DNA of 64,000 nt, taken from NCBI RefSeq assembly GCF_025502585.1, contig NZ_CP106679.1:2945501-3009500 (forward strand), written 5' to 3'. Shown here piece by piece: positions 1-7,442 of the stretch (positions are counted from its first letter, which is position 1; every line of letters begins with the position of its first letter). The DNA is from Reichenbachiella agarivorans. Its GTDB lineage: Bacteria > Bacteroidota > Bacteroidia > Cytophagales > Cyclobacteriaceae. The position numbers and the translations under genes were made by a program. The notes beneath the pieces are model-generated. The model was not told the DNA's origin, did no database searches, and worked only from the letters and a program-made list of their open reading frames with translations.

Positions 1-612
1 CCTGGTGGTGTAGGTATTGATATAGTGGGTGGGGATGAATCTGAACCGAAGAAGTATTACGTCAATCAAATTCCTGTTTCGATTGCACACGAAAGGGTTC
101 AGTACTATGGTTCGGATGGGAAATTAATCACTGAATCGCTCAAGGACTACACCAAGAAGAACGTAAACAATGAATTTGCTTCGTTGGATGATTTTATACA
201 GCGGTGGAATAGTTCTGAGAAAAAGGAAGAATTGATCAAAGAACTAGCCGAACAAGGCGTTTTGATAGAGGCATTGAGAGAAGAGGTGGGGCAAGACATG
301 GATGCGTTTGATCTCATCTGTCATGTGGCCTTTGATCAACCAGCACTCACACGTAAGGAAAGAGCCAGTGCGGTCAGGAAAAGGAATTACTTCACCAAGT
401 ATGGAGCGGTGGCCCAAAAGGTCTTAGAAAGTCTCTTAGCCAAATATGAAGATGAGGGCATCACGTCCATCGAACAAGGAACAATCCTGAAAGTCAAACC
501 CTTAAACAAATTGGGCTCTCCGGTAGAATTGGTCAGGGCCTTTGGAAAGAAAAAGGATTTTGTGGATGCAGTGGTAGAATTGGAACGCGAGATTTATAAT
601 ACAGGTGCATAA
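1..612 (+). CDS. hsdR: Type I restriction enzyme R subunit, C-terminal part (cut by window edge)
   Basis: The reading frame is open from base 1 to the TAA at 610-612, so this is the last 203 codons of a longer protein. An internal GTG at 25 should not be taken as the start, because the upstream codons read on without a stop. The helical sequence resembles the C-terminal domain of EcoEI-type R subunits, the motor and nuclease subunit of type I restriction enzymes. That domain is thought to contact the methylase core. The nuclease and helicase motifs would lie upstream, outside the window. It is followed at 2 bases by a RhuM-like remnant and then hsdM and hsdS, the usual partners, which supports the call strongly. 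Confidence 0.88.
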   Translation, partial: PGGVGIDIVGGDESEPKKYYVNQIPVSIAHERVQYYGSDGKLITESLKDYTKKNVNNEFASLDDFIQRWNSSEKKEELIKELAEQGVLIEALREEVGQDMDAFDLICHVAFDQPALTRKERASAVRKRNYFTKYGAVAQKVLESLLAKYEDEGITSIEQGTILKVKPLNKLGSPVELVRAFGKKKDFVDAVVELEREIYNTGA

Positions 613-614
613 GA

Positions 615-887
615 ATGAGCGATATCATTACTTTTAACACGCCTGATGGCAAGACTGCCGTTTCGTTGATAACGAAGGGTGGCATAGTCTAGATGAACCA
701 AAATCAACTGGCGGAACTTTTTGACACCTCTAAACAAAACATAGGTCAGCACATCAAAAGCATACGGGAAGAGAAAGTCAAACAACTTTATGCCGAGTTT
801 GACAAGAAAAGAAAGACAGAAGAAGCTAAAATTGCAGACTTATCGGATATTGAGGAATTGGAAAAGGAGCTGAAGAAGAATAAATGA
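615..887 (+). pseudogene. Decayed RhuM-family gene within the restriction-modification operon
   Basis: An ATG at 615 opens a frame reading MSDIITFNTPDGKT, the typical start of RhuM/virulence-type DNA-binding proteins. It is stopped by TAG at 690-692, where the family normally has Trp (one base change from TGG). The same frame resumes at the ATG at 693 with NQNQLAELFDTSKQNIGQHI, the family's helix-turn-helix, then passes directly into a charged C-terminal tail like that of full-length RhuM proteins. About 200 central residues of the family are missing. This looks like a gene broken by a nonsense change plus a large internal deletion. Its final TGA (885-887) overlaps the hsdM ATG (884), so translational coupling may be preserved. 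A new 64-aa HTH peptide made from 693 cannot be excluded. Confidence 0.72.
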
Positions 888-2323
888 GCACAATCACAAC
901 AAACATAAAAGGCATCCGTGACATCATGCGGAAGGATACAGGGGTGGATGGAGATGCACAGCGCATCTCTCAAATGGTCTGGATGCTATTCATGAAGATA
1001 TTTGCTGACAAGGAGGAGGAGTGGGAGATCACGATTGACAACTATGAAAGCCCCTTGCCCGAATCGCTCAAGTGGTCTAGCTGGGCAGCGGATGAAGAGG
1101 GACTCACAGGCGAAGAACTCATGACCTTCATCAACAATGAACTGTTCCCAACGCTGAAGGAATTGGATATTGTTTCCAATCCGCAAGCCAAAATCATCCG
1201 ATCTGTATTTGAGGATACCTACAACTACATGAAGAACGGAACACTGTTTCGTCAGGTAATCAATGAGATCAACAAGATTGATTTCAACAGTACCAATGAG
1301 CGGCATTTGTTCAATGATCTGTACGAGACCATTCTGAAAGAACTGCAAAGTGCGGGCTCGTCGGGCGAATACTACACACCTAGGGCTGTCACGCAGTTTA
1401 TGGTGGATACCATTGACCCACAATTGAAAGAAACTGTACTTGATCCCGCTTGTGGTACTGGAGGCTTTTTGACTTGTGCCATCGATCACAAGAAGTCTCT
1501 GGTAAAGAACCAAAAGGATGAAGCAGCCCTACAAGCAACCATCCGAGGGATAGAAAAGAAGCCCTTGCCTCACTTGCTTTGCACGACCAATTTGATGCTG
1601 CATGGCTTTGATGTACCTGCGGTACGTAGGGACAATTTGCTCAGCAAACCCTATGCGGATTGGGGCAGCAAAGACAAGGTAGATATCATCTTGACGAACC
1701 CTCCATTTGGTGGCGTGGAAGAAGATGGTACAGAGACCAACTTTCCACAGAAGTTCAGAACCAAAGAGACCGCCGATCTTTTCCTGGCCTTGATCATTCG
1801 CTTGCTCAAAGACGGGGGACGCTGTGCAGTGGTCTTGCCAGACGGTACTTTGTTTGGTGAGGGGGTCAAGACACGGATCAAGGAAGAGCTGATGGAGCGA
1901 TGCAATCTCCATACCATCGTGCGCTTGCCCAATGGCGTGTTCAATCCTTATACCAGTATCAAAACCAACGTGCTGTTCTTCGAGAAGGGAACACCCACCA
2001 AAGACGTGTGGTACTTCGAGCACCCATACCCAACAGGTGTCAAGAGCTACAACAAAGGAAAACCGATTCATATCAAAGAGTTTGATCTGGAAAAAGCATG
2101 GTGGACAGATCGTGAAAACGAAAAGTACAGCCAATATGCATGGAAGGTCTCCGCACAAGAGATCAAAGACCGAGGCTACAACCTAGACATCAAGAACCCA
2201 CACCAAGCGAGTGATGACCTGGACAAACCTGAAGTGATCTTGGAAAAATACAGCGCGACTACTGAGAAGGTAAACAGCATACAAGAGGAGATCATCCGAG
2301 TACTAACCGAGGCTTTGAAATAA
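884..2323 (+). CDS. hsdM: Type I restriction-modification DNA methyltransferase subunit HsdM
   Basis: Transfers a methyl group from S-adenosylmethionine to N6 of adenine in the sequence chosen by HsdS, and forms the M2S core of the restriction complex. The 479-aa length is normal. An N-terminal helical bundle (about residues 5-130) precedes the methylase fold. The AdoMet-binding motif DPACGTGGF begins near residue 187 and the catalytic NPPFG motif near residue 272, both intact. The start ATG overlaps the stop of the RhuM-like remnant by 4 bases, and the stop abuts the hsdS ATG with no spacer, so the genes are one operon. The enzyme looks intact, so modification may still be active. Confidence 0.96.
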   Translation: MSTITTNIKGIRDIMRKDTGVDGDAQRISQMVWMLFMKIFADKEEEWEITIDNYESPLPESLKWSSWAADEEGLTGEELMTFINNELFPTLKELDIVSNPQAKIIRSVFEDTYNYMKNGTLFRQVINEINKIDFNSTNERHLFNDLYETILKELQSAGSSGEYYTPRAVTQFMVDTIDPQLKETVLDPACGTGGFLTCAIDHKKSLVKNQKDEAALQATIRGIEKKPLPHLLCTTNLMLHGFDVPAVRRDNLLSKPYADWGSKDKVDIILTNPPFGGVEEDGTETNFPQKFRTKETADLFLALIIRLLKDGGRCAVVLPDGTLFGEGVKTRIKEELMERCNLHTIVRLPNGVFNPYTSIKTNVLFFEKGTPTKDVWYFEHPYPTGVKSYNKGKPIHIKEFDLEKAWWTDRENEKYSQYAWKVSAQEIKDRGYNLDIKNPHQASDDLDKPEVILEKYSATTEKVNSIQEEIIRVLTEALK

Positions 2324-4672
2324 ATGCAACTACTCAAACACTTCAAAGAACTCACAGTTCATCCCAAAAATGCCCAAGAGCTCAAAGGCTTGATTCTACA
2401 ACTGGCCATACAAGGTAAGCTCACCAAACAGTGGCGTGAGCAGAATCCTAACGTAGAACCTGCATCTGTCTTACTAGAGAGAATACAAAAAGAGAAAGCG
2501 CAATTAGTCAAGGAGAAGAAGATAAAGAAAGAGAAACCACTTCCTGAAATTGAAGAAGATGAAATCCCGTTTGATTTACCTCAAAAATGGTGTTTTAGTC
2601 GCTTAGGAAGTATGGGTTTAATTAATCCAAGAAATACAATAGCTGATAATTTAGAAATCGGTTTTGTTCCGATGAGAGATATTAGTCAAACATTTAGCTC
2701 AGTTCCAAAATTTGAGATTAAGGAGTGGTTAAGTGTTAAAAAAGCATTTACACATTTTAGAGAAAACGATGTTGCTTTTGCAAAGATTACCCCTTGTTTC
2801 GAAAACAGTAAGGCTTGTGTATTTAAAGGCTTACCAAATGGGTTTGGTGCAGGAACCACGGAATTACATGTTTTTAGAAAAGTAACTGAGGAAGTACATT
2901 CGGAGTTTGTTTATTGCATTGTAAAGTCCCCTTTGTTTTTGAAAAATGGAGAGGATAAAATGACTGGTTCAGCTGGTCAAAAAAGAGTTCCGAAGGATTA
3001 TTTCTCTCATTATCTGATAGGGCTACCACCATTCGAAGAACAAAAAGCCATAGTTGCGACAGTCAATCAGTTGTTTGAGGAAGTAGAGGCACTGGAAAAG
3101 CAAACCCAAGCAAGGGTACAGCTCAAAGAAGACTTTGTGACCTCAGCTTTGCAACAATTGGCTACAGGAGATACGGTCAAGGAGTGGTCGTTTTTGCAGG
3201 CGCATTTCAAGACCTTCTTCACCGAAAAGACAGCCGTCAAAAAACTAAGAGAAACCATCCTCCAACTAGCCGTCCAAGGCAAACTCACCCACCACTGGCG
3301 CCTTCAAAATTCCCCTCCCTTGGAGGAGTACCCAGAGGGGGAGGTGTTCAATTCCCCTCCTTTGGAGGGGTGCCCGCAGGGCGGGGTGGTCCATACAGCA
3401 CCAGATAAGTCCTCGCAGGACAAGGTGGTCAAACGAAACGCCAAAAACTACTTTAGCCTTCCATACAACCCCGCACTAAAGGAAAGAGCCAAAGCACTCA
3501 GAAAAGCAGGAAACTTATCTGAAGTGCTGTTTTGGAATGAAGTCAAACGCAAGCAGTTCAAAGGACTGGACTTTGATAGACAAAAGATCATCGGCAACTA
3601 TATCGTGGATTTCTACTGTCCCAACTGCCAAGTGGTCATAGAGATAGATGGTAGCAGTCATGATCACAAGCAAGCCTACGATGCTAAGCGTGACGCTTAT
3701 TTGGAGGGGTTGGGGCTGACGGTGATTCACATCCCTGATATAGACATCAAGAAGAAACTGGCCTATACCATGAATGCGTTGATGGAGCATCCTGCCTTGG
3801 TGGTGGGTGAGGCTGATGCAGTGGTATCGCCACATGCTGCAGAGACGGTCCGTGCTGCAGAACCACCCCGCGCTGGTGAGTCGGTCCGTGCTGCAGAACC
3901 ACCCCGCCCTGCGGGCACCCCTCCGGAGGAGGGGAATTGGGAGCCGGCGTCTGTTCTACTCGAAAGGATCAAAACTGAGAAAGAGCAACTCATCAGGGAT
4001 AAGAAGATCAAGAAGGAGAAGCCCTTGCCTCCAATCACCGATGAGGAGATTCCTTATCCATTGCCTAAAGGGTGGGTTTGGTGTAGGTTGGGGGATTTGA
4101 TGAGTATTACAGGGGGAGTTGCGAAAGGAAAAAATGTTAAGGGAGAAATAATTGTAAGCCCATATTTAAGAGTCGCCAATGTGCAAAGAGGCTTCTTGAA
4201 TTTAGACCTTGTTAAGGAGATAGCTGTCTCATCAATAGACTATAAGAAATATCAAATAGAGATTGGTGACTTACTAATGATTGAGGGTGGAGATCCCGAC
4301 AAAGTTGGAAGATGTGCAATTTGGAACGATGAAATACAAGGTTGTATACATCAAAACCATGTTTTTAGAGTAAGAGGGTATCTTAAAGGCGTTTTATTCA
4401 ACAGGTTCTTAATGGAGTTTATCAATTCACCTAATACACGCAGATACTATGAAGACTGCGCAAAGCGAACCACCAATTTAGCTTCTATTAATAAGACACA
4501 AATGAGAAGTACTCCAATTGCATTACCACCAAAAGAAGAACAAAAAGCCATTGTAGAGAAGGTGAATGCCATGATGGGGTTGTGTGATGCGTTAGAGCAA
4601 GAAATCGAGCAGAGCACGACCCAAGTGGAGCAGCTCATGCAGAGCTGTTTGCGGGAGGTTTTTGAGGGATGA
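2324..4672 (+). CDS. hsdS: Type I specificity subunit HsdS with an inserted DUF559 nuclease-like domain
   Basis: HsdS sets the DNA target. At 782 aa it is much longer than usual (about 400-600). Two similar halves are visible. Each has a helical segment (ILQLAxQGKLT... EPASVLLERI... KKEKPLP) followed by a target recognition domain, at about residues 85-235 and 580-745. In the second half, residues about 330-538 interrupt the conserved segment between QN and EPASVLLERI. The insert holds a DUF559 domain (about 379-490; endonuclease-like fold with SEVLFWNE, IVDFYC and VVIEIDG) between proline-rich repeat-encoded linkers. It is 627 bp, in frame, with matching AAT codons at both junctions. The two recognition domains are more AT-rich than the conserved parts, as expected for exchanged modules. 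Whether the fusion still works is unknown. Confidence 0.93.
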   Translation: MQLLKHFKELTVHPKNAQELKGLILQLAIQGKLTKQWREQNPNVEPASVLLERIQKEKAQLVKEKKIKKEKPLPEIEEDEIPFDLPQKWCFSRLGSMGLINPRNTIADNLEIGFVPMRDISQTFSSVPKFEIKEWLSVKKAFTHFRENDVAFAKITPCFENSKACVFKGLPNGFGAGTTELHVFRKVTEEVHSEFVYCIVKSPLFLKNGEDKMTGSAGQKRVPKDYFSHYLIGLPPFEEQKAIVATVNQLFEEVEALEKQTQARVQLKEDFVTSALQQLATGDTVKEWSFLQAHFKTFFTEKTAVKKLRETILQLAVQGKLTHHWRLQNSPPLEEYPEGEVFNSPPLEGCPQGGVVHTAPDKSSQDKVVKRNAKNYFSLPYNPALKERAKALRKAGNLSEVLFWNEVKRKQFKGLDFDRQKIIGNYIVDFYCPNCQVVIEIDGSSHDHKQAYDAKRDAYLEGLGLTVIHIPDIDIKKKLAYTMNALMEHPALVVGEADAVVSPHAAETVRAAEPPRAGESVRAAEPPRPAGTPPEEGNWEPASVLLERIKTEKEQLIRDKKIKKEKPLPPITDEEIPYPLPKGWVWCRLGDLMSITGGVAKGKNVKGEIIVSPYLRVANVQRGFLNLDLVKEIAVSSIDYKKYQIEIGDLLMIEGGDPDKVGRCAIWNDEIQGCIHQNHVFRVRGYLKGVLFNRFLMEFINSPNTRRYYEDCAKRTTNLASINKTQMRSTPIALPPKEEQKAIVEKVNAMMGLCDALEQEIEQSTTQVEQLMQSCLREVFEG
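3311..3937 (+). mobile_element. DUF559 cassette inserted in frame into hsdS, bounded by inverted repeats
   Basis: The left boundary has two tandem copies of a GC-rich repeat unit (3308-3348, diverged, and 3350-3390). The right boundary has an inverted copy (3898-3938) matching 3350-3390 at 39 of 41 positions. Both ends carry AATT. Deleting 3311-3937 (627 bp, 209 codons) restores CTT CAA AAT TGG GAG CCG, which joins the two halves of a segment that is continuous in the first HsdS repeat. The cargo encodes a DUF559 domain of the Vsr/PD-(D/E)XK-like type. A further 26-bp direct repeat (3846-3871 and 3882-3907) gives the peptide VRAAEPPR twice with a 12-residue period. No transposase is visible. 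That the nuclease domain drives its own spread is inference. Confidence 0.75.
3350..3390 (+). repeat. Left inverted repeat of the DUF559 cassette
   Basis: A 41-bp GC-rich unit, AATTCCCCTCC followed by TTTGGAGGGGTGCCCGCAGG and GCGGGGTGGT. A diverged direct copy lies just upstream at 3308-3348. In the hsdS frame it encodes NSPPLEGCPQGGVV. It contains a short internal palindrome (CCCCTCCTTTGGAGGGG). Confidence 0.85.
3898..3938 (-). repeat. Right inverted repeat of the DUF559 cassette
   Basis: The reverse complement of the unit at 3350-3390, with two mismatches in the centre of the small palindrome (TT versus CC). It ends in AATT at 3935-3938, mirroring the AATT that begins the left copy. A partial extra copy lies at 3861-3871. 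Confidence 0.85.
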
Positions 4673-5325
4673 GTTTTGAGTCTGTAGTATGCAATAGAAA
4701 ATCTATTCCGGTTTTAGCTCGTTTCAATCCAGTCGCTTTGTTGTGCTTGTCACCGTAGCGGCGCTACGCTTTCGAACCCTGTTACATTATGCAGGTTGGA
4801 TCAATAGAGGCATGCCGACAAGGAGGACAAGCCTCTCCCTAGTGTCCACCTTTTTTATTAAAAAAACACTCTCAAAAAAGTGCGTTTAGGGCCATTTGAG
4901 CGGGGTTTTTTGATCACGTGTGTTTGCGGCTTCAAAGACACGTGTTCGGTCGATCAATCACGTGTGTTCGGACGGTCAAACACACGTGATTGGAGCGTCA
5001 AACACAGGTGTTTGTTTTTAACTTTTATTAACGTCTCGTGTGGTGCTTTTGGATCGGAAATTGTTATAGAAATATTGTCTAATAGATACATCGAAAAGGC
5101 CATTCGATACCCGCGCTTTTCACAGCCCATGCCCAGCCAAGTCGAGCACCACACTGTCGCGACCCAGCCAAGCAACACCCCTTTTGCAAGTACCCACTTA
5201 GCAAAGCTCCAGACAAGCATTGTCGGCTTTTGCCTAGGTCTCCCTCAGGGAAGGACTCTGTCCAAACTGCGCTAGGGTTAGTTAAGCGATTCTCAATTTT
5301 TTTTTAACATCTAAATAGTAAAGTT
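4673..5325. other. Gene-poor stretch with a CACGTG cluster
   Basis: No convincing gene is seen. An open frame spanning much of it has no recognisable protein character and is largely built from the repeats. The stretch holds the CACGTG cluster annotated separately (4915-5010). The right end, from about 5280, is AT-rich and is the likely promoter region of the HU-like gene at 5326. Confidence 0.6.
4915..5010. repeat. Tandem CACGTG palindromes at two-helical-turn spacing
   Basis: Perfect CACGTG hexamers start at 4915, 4939, 4959 and 4983, and a degenerate CAGGTG at 5005, giving steps of 24, 20, 24 and 22 bp. Flanks share TCAAA or TTCGG words, for example GGTCAAACACACGTG and GCGTCAAACACAGGTG. 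The pattern could be a protein-binding array upstream of the HU-like gene or a decayed minisatellite. No known regulator is assigned. Confidence 0.6.
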
Positions 5326-5739
5326 ATGACTGTAAAGTTCAAAATAGTCCCCAAAGGCCATCCAGGAGTAGTTGGCGGGGGAGTCGTCAAGTATTATGCT
5401 GCCATCGATAGAGGTGACAAAGTAGATTTTCGTGATCTCTTGACAGAGATCGAAGAGTTGAATGTTGTACATCCCGGTGTTTTTATCGCCGTATTGGAAG
5501 CGTTTCTTCGTAAAGCAAACCATCATCTGATCAATGGTCGTGCAGTAGATTTGGGTCAGTTGGGTACGCTCTACCCTTCCATCAGCAGCTCGCCTGCCGA
5601 TAGTGCGGATGAAGTTACGAGAAACAACATTCGTAGATTCAAGATCGTCTATCGTCCAAGCGCACTGCTACAACAGGGGCTGGACCATGTGAAATTTGAA
5701 AAATCGTCTAATGGAAAACATGAGGAACCCGCTGCATAA
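5326..5739 (+). CDS. HU-family (HU-HIG type) DNA-binding protein
   Basis: A 137-aa nucleoid-type protein. It starts MTVKFKIVPKGHPGVVGGG and then shows the Bacteroidota HU variant fold: a two-helix N-terminal part (about residues 25-65), the LGxLGTLYPSISSSP strand region (about 77-92) and a basic C-terminal strand (RRFKIVYRPS). The family binds DNA with little sequence preference and bends it. A disordered tail (SSNGKHEEPAA) follows. It has its own strong terminator 25 bases after the stop. It stands alone between the restriction locus and a cell-wall hydrolase, downstream of the CACGTG cluster, which could be its control region (inference). Confidence 0.85.
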   Translation: MTVKFKIVPKGHPGVVGGGVVKYYAAIDRGDKVDFRDLLTEIEELNVVHPGVFIAVLEAFLRKANHHLINGRAVDLGQLGTLYPSISSSPADSADEVTRNNIRRFKIVYRPSALLQQGLDHVKFEKSSNGKHEEPAA

Positions 5740-5764
5740 GCACCCGCAATACACCAATGACAAG

Positions 5765-5811
5765 AGACCATGAATGACACTTTGAAAGTGTAGGTTCATG
5801 GTCTTTTTTTT
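5765..5811 (+). terminator. Rho-independent terminator after the HU-like gene
   Basis: AGACCATGAA (5765-5774) pairs with TTCATGGTCT (5795-5804). The loop contains a second small stem (ACACTTTGAAAGTGT). A run of T follows at 5803-5811. The next gene begins only about 10 bases further on. Confidence 0.85.
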
Positions 5812-5819
5812 GTACATTG

Positions 5820-6386
5820 ATGACTCACATGAGAAATATACTGATCCTTGTATTTTTATTGGGTTGTTTTCAAATCGGCATGGCACAGGATGCTCTATCC
5901 GTACTCATAGCGCAAAACCTGACGGATACGACCATGCTTCGCCGCATCGAGCAATTCAAGCTAGGGGGCTATGAGAAGAAATTTGACTGTGGGTCTCAGA
6001 CCAGAGATGAATTCATCTCTACAGCCAAAACCTACCTAGGGACTCCCTACCGTTTTGGGGGCACGACTGATCAGGGGATGGATTGCTCGGGCTTGATATA
6101 TAGAACCATGAAAGACCTGGGTCTGACTGCACCTCATGGCGCTCAGGACTTGGCGCGCTTTGGTCAGATTATCCTAGACAAAAAGGAATTAAAGCCCGGT
6201 GACGTGATCTTTTTTACGCAAACTTATCCTACGAACAAACTCGTCACCCATGCTGCATTTGTTGTGGAGGATGATCACATGGTTCATTCCTCTACATCCA
6301 GAGGTGTACAAATGATCCCTATCGACGATCCCTATTACTGGAACGAGCACTACTTGTTTGGGACGAGGATTTTTCCTAATCCATAA
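5820..6386 (+). CDS. Secreted NlpC/P60 (C40) cell-wall peptidase
   Basis: Hydrolyses peptide bonds in peptidoglycan stem peptides. An N-terminal signal peptide (MRNILILVFLLGCFQIGMAQ) is followed by a short linker and the C40 fold. The catalytic Cys is in DCSG (Cys89 from this start) and the His is in VTHAAF (His144). The TPYRFGG entry strand is typical. The length of about 188 aa fits single-domain family members. Possible starts are TTG 5817, ATG 5820 and ATG 5829; the last gives the cleanest signal peptide. The start lies immediately after the terminator of the HU-like gene, leaving little room for a separate promoter, so it may depend on read-through. Substrate is inferred from the family. 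Confidence 0.9.
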   Translation: MTHMRNILILVFLLGCFQIGMAQDALSVLIAQNLTDTTMLRRIEQFKLGGYEKKFDCGSQTRDEFISTAKTYLGTPYRFGGTTDQGMDCSGLIYRTMKDLGLTAPHGAQDLARFGQIILDKKELKPGDVIFFTQTYPTNKLVTHAAFVVEDDHMVHSSTSRGVQMIPIDDPYYWNEHYLFGTRIFPNP

Positions 6387-6530
6387 AACCAGAGTCGCGA
6401 GAGATAGAGCTAAATCCAACCACCATCTCCTTTACAGCCGCAGAGCTGGTGCTTCTCCTGATTGTCAACTTGATCATAAAAGGACACGTAGTAGATTAGA
6501 GGACAATGTATCTATTTTTACACCTAACTT

Positions 6531-7142
6531 ATGAAAACAATGCTACTGCCACTTTTGCTTATGATGGTACAGTCCATTGTATGGGCACAAAATATAAATA
6601 ACCACTCATTAGACCACATGAAGCTGAAAAAAGATGCTTTGATTCAATTGGCCAATGAAGCAATCGAATTAAGATACCCCGACTTTGATTTTGATCTGAG
6701 TGACTATGTTGTCACAGCGTGGAGGAACAGTCATACGGTGGTAGTGAAATACAGGCGAATGATCCAATTCATCCCTTTGGATAGGAAATTGGACAACTTA
6801 CACTATGATATCGAAGTAGATTTGACCAGTCAGCATATCTCACCATTTGATATATGGGGAATGAACCGGTTCTATATTCCCACTAGTGAGGAGCAGGCCA
6901 ATATAGATTTCGTTACCAACGTCTTTGGTTTACCTCATCCGGGTTTTATCGCGTGCATAGAAGAGGATACAAGTGTGTATCGTATCTATCTAGACAATGA
7001 GCAATCTTTTGGTCGCTATGTGATTGACAAAATCACAGGTATTGAATACGAGGGAGCAATAGAGGGGAGTTATGAACCCATGCCCAGAGATCTAGATGGT
7101 CTATCGAGTCACCCAGATCCATTGTTGGAAATTATAGAATAG
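6531..7142 (+). CDS. Hypothetical secreted protein
   Basis: A 203-aa protein with a clear signal peptide (MKTMLLPLLLMMVQSIVWAQ) and no family that I recognise. The mature part starts with a helical segment (HMKLKKDALIQLANEAIEL) and continues with mixed strands and acidic patches. The organisation loosely resembles small periplasmic PepSY-like or NTF2-like domains, but no defining motif is present. It is monocistronic by position, between the C40 peptidase (144 bases upstream) and an MFS gene in the same direction. Base composition matches its neighbours. Confidence 0.7.
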   Translation: MKTMLLPLLLMMVQSIVWAQNINNHSLDHMKLKKDALIQLANEAIELRYPDFDFDLSDYVVTAWRNSHTVVVKYRRMIQFIPLDRKLDNLHYDIEVDLTSQHISPFDIWGMNRFYIPTSEEQANIDFVTNVFGLPHPGFIACIEEDTSVYRIYLDNEQSFGRYVIDKITGIEYEGAIEGSYEPMPRDLDGLSSHPDPLLEIIE

Positions 7143-7442
7143 CTTTCTATCTTGAAGCAAAGTAAAAAAGATAAGCGGAGAGTGGGCATAAAGATAGTGT
7201 TCTTTAGGATTATCATAAGTTTTAGAAATAAAGTCATCCACCTCCATGATGTTATTTTTGATGAAACCAATTGGACTATTATTGTCAATGACTTTCCAAA
7301 TTTTCAACATAGGGGTCTATCAACTACTGACTGAAGAGAAATAATTTACTTATCTCATTGAGTTGTATTGAGTCATGTTTTGACATAGAAGGAGAAGGAT
7401 TATGTGTAGTGTTTCTAATGACTTTATTCTTTTGTTTGTGCT
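7143..7442. other. Non-coding gap before the MFS gene
   Basis: Short open frames exist on both strands (about 60-70 codons), but neither has a ribosome-binding site or a recognisable family. The minus-strand one reads like a possible remnant, with no support. The last 60 bases are AT-rich and presumably contain the promoter of the downstream transporter. Nothing else is seen. Confidence 0.4.

Noticed and set aside
1660-2186. Several open frames overlapping hsdM on both strands
   Set aside because: They lie wholly inside the well-supported methylase gene in other frames and show no family similarity.
4915-5010. CRISPR array
   Set aside because: The repeats are only 6-8 bases with gaps of 14-18 bases, far shorter than CRISPR repeats and spacers, and no cas genes are present.
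4880-5275. A 131-codon plus-strand frame and its minus-strand counterpart
   Set aside because: Composition follows the CACGTG repeats, with no ribosome-binding site and no protein-like hydrophobic pattern.
7101-7334. Small frames on both strands before the MFS gene
   Set aside because: No start signal, no recognisable family, and each overlaps the other.
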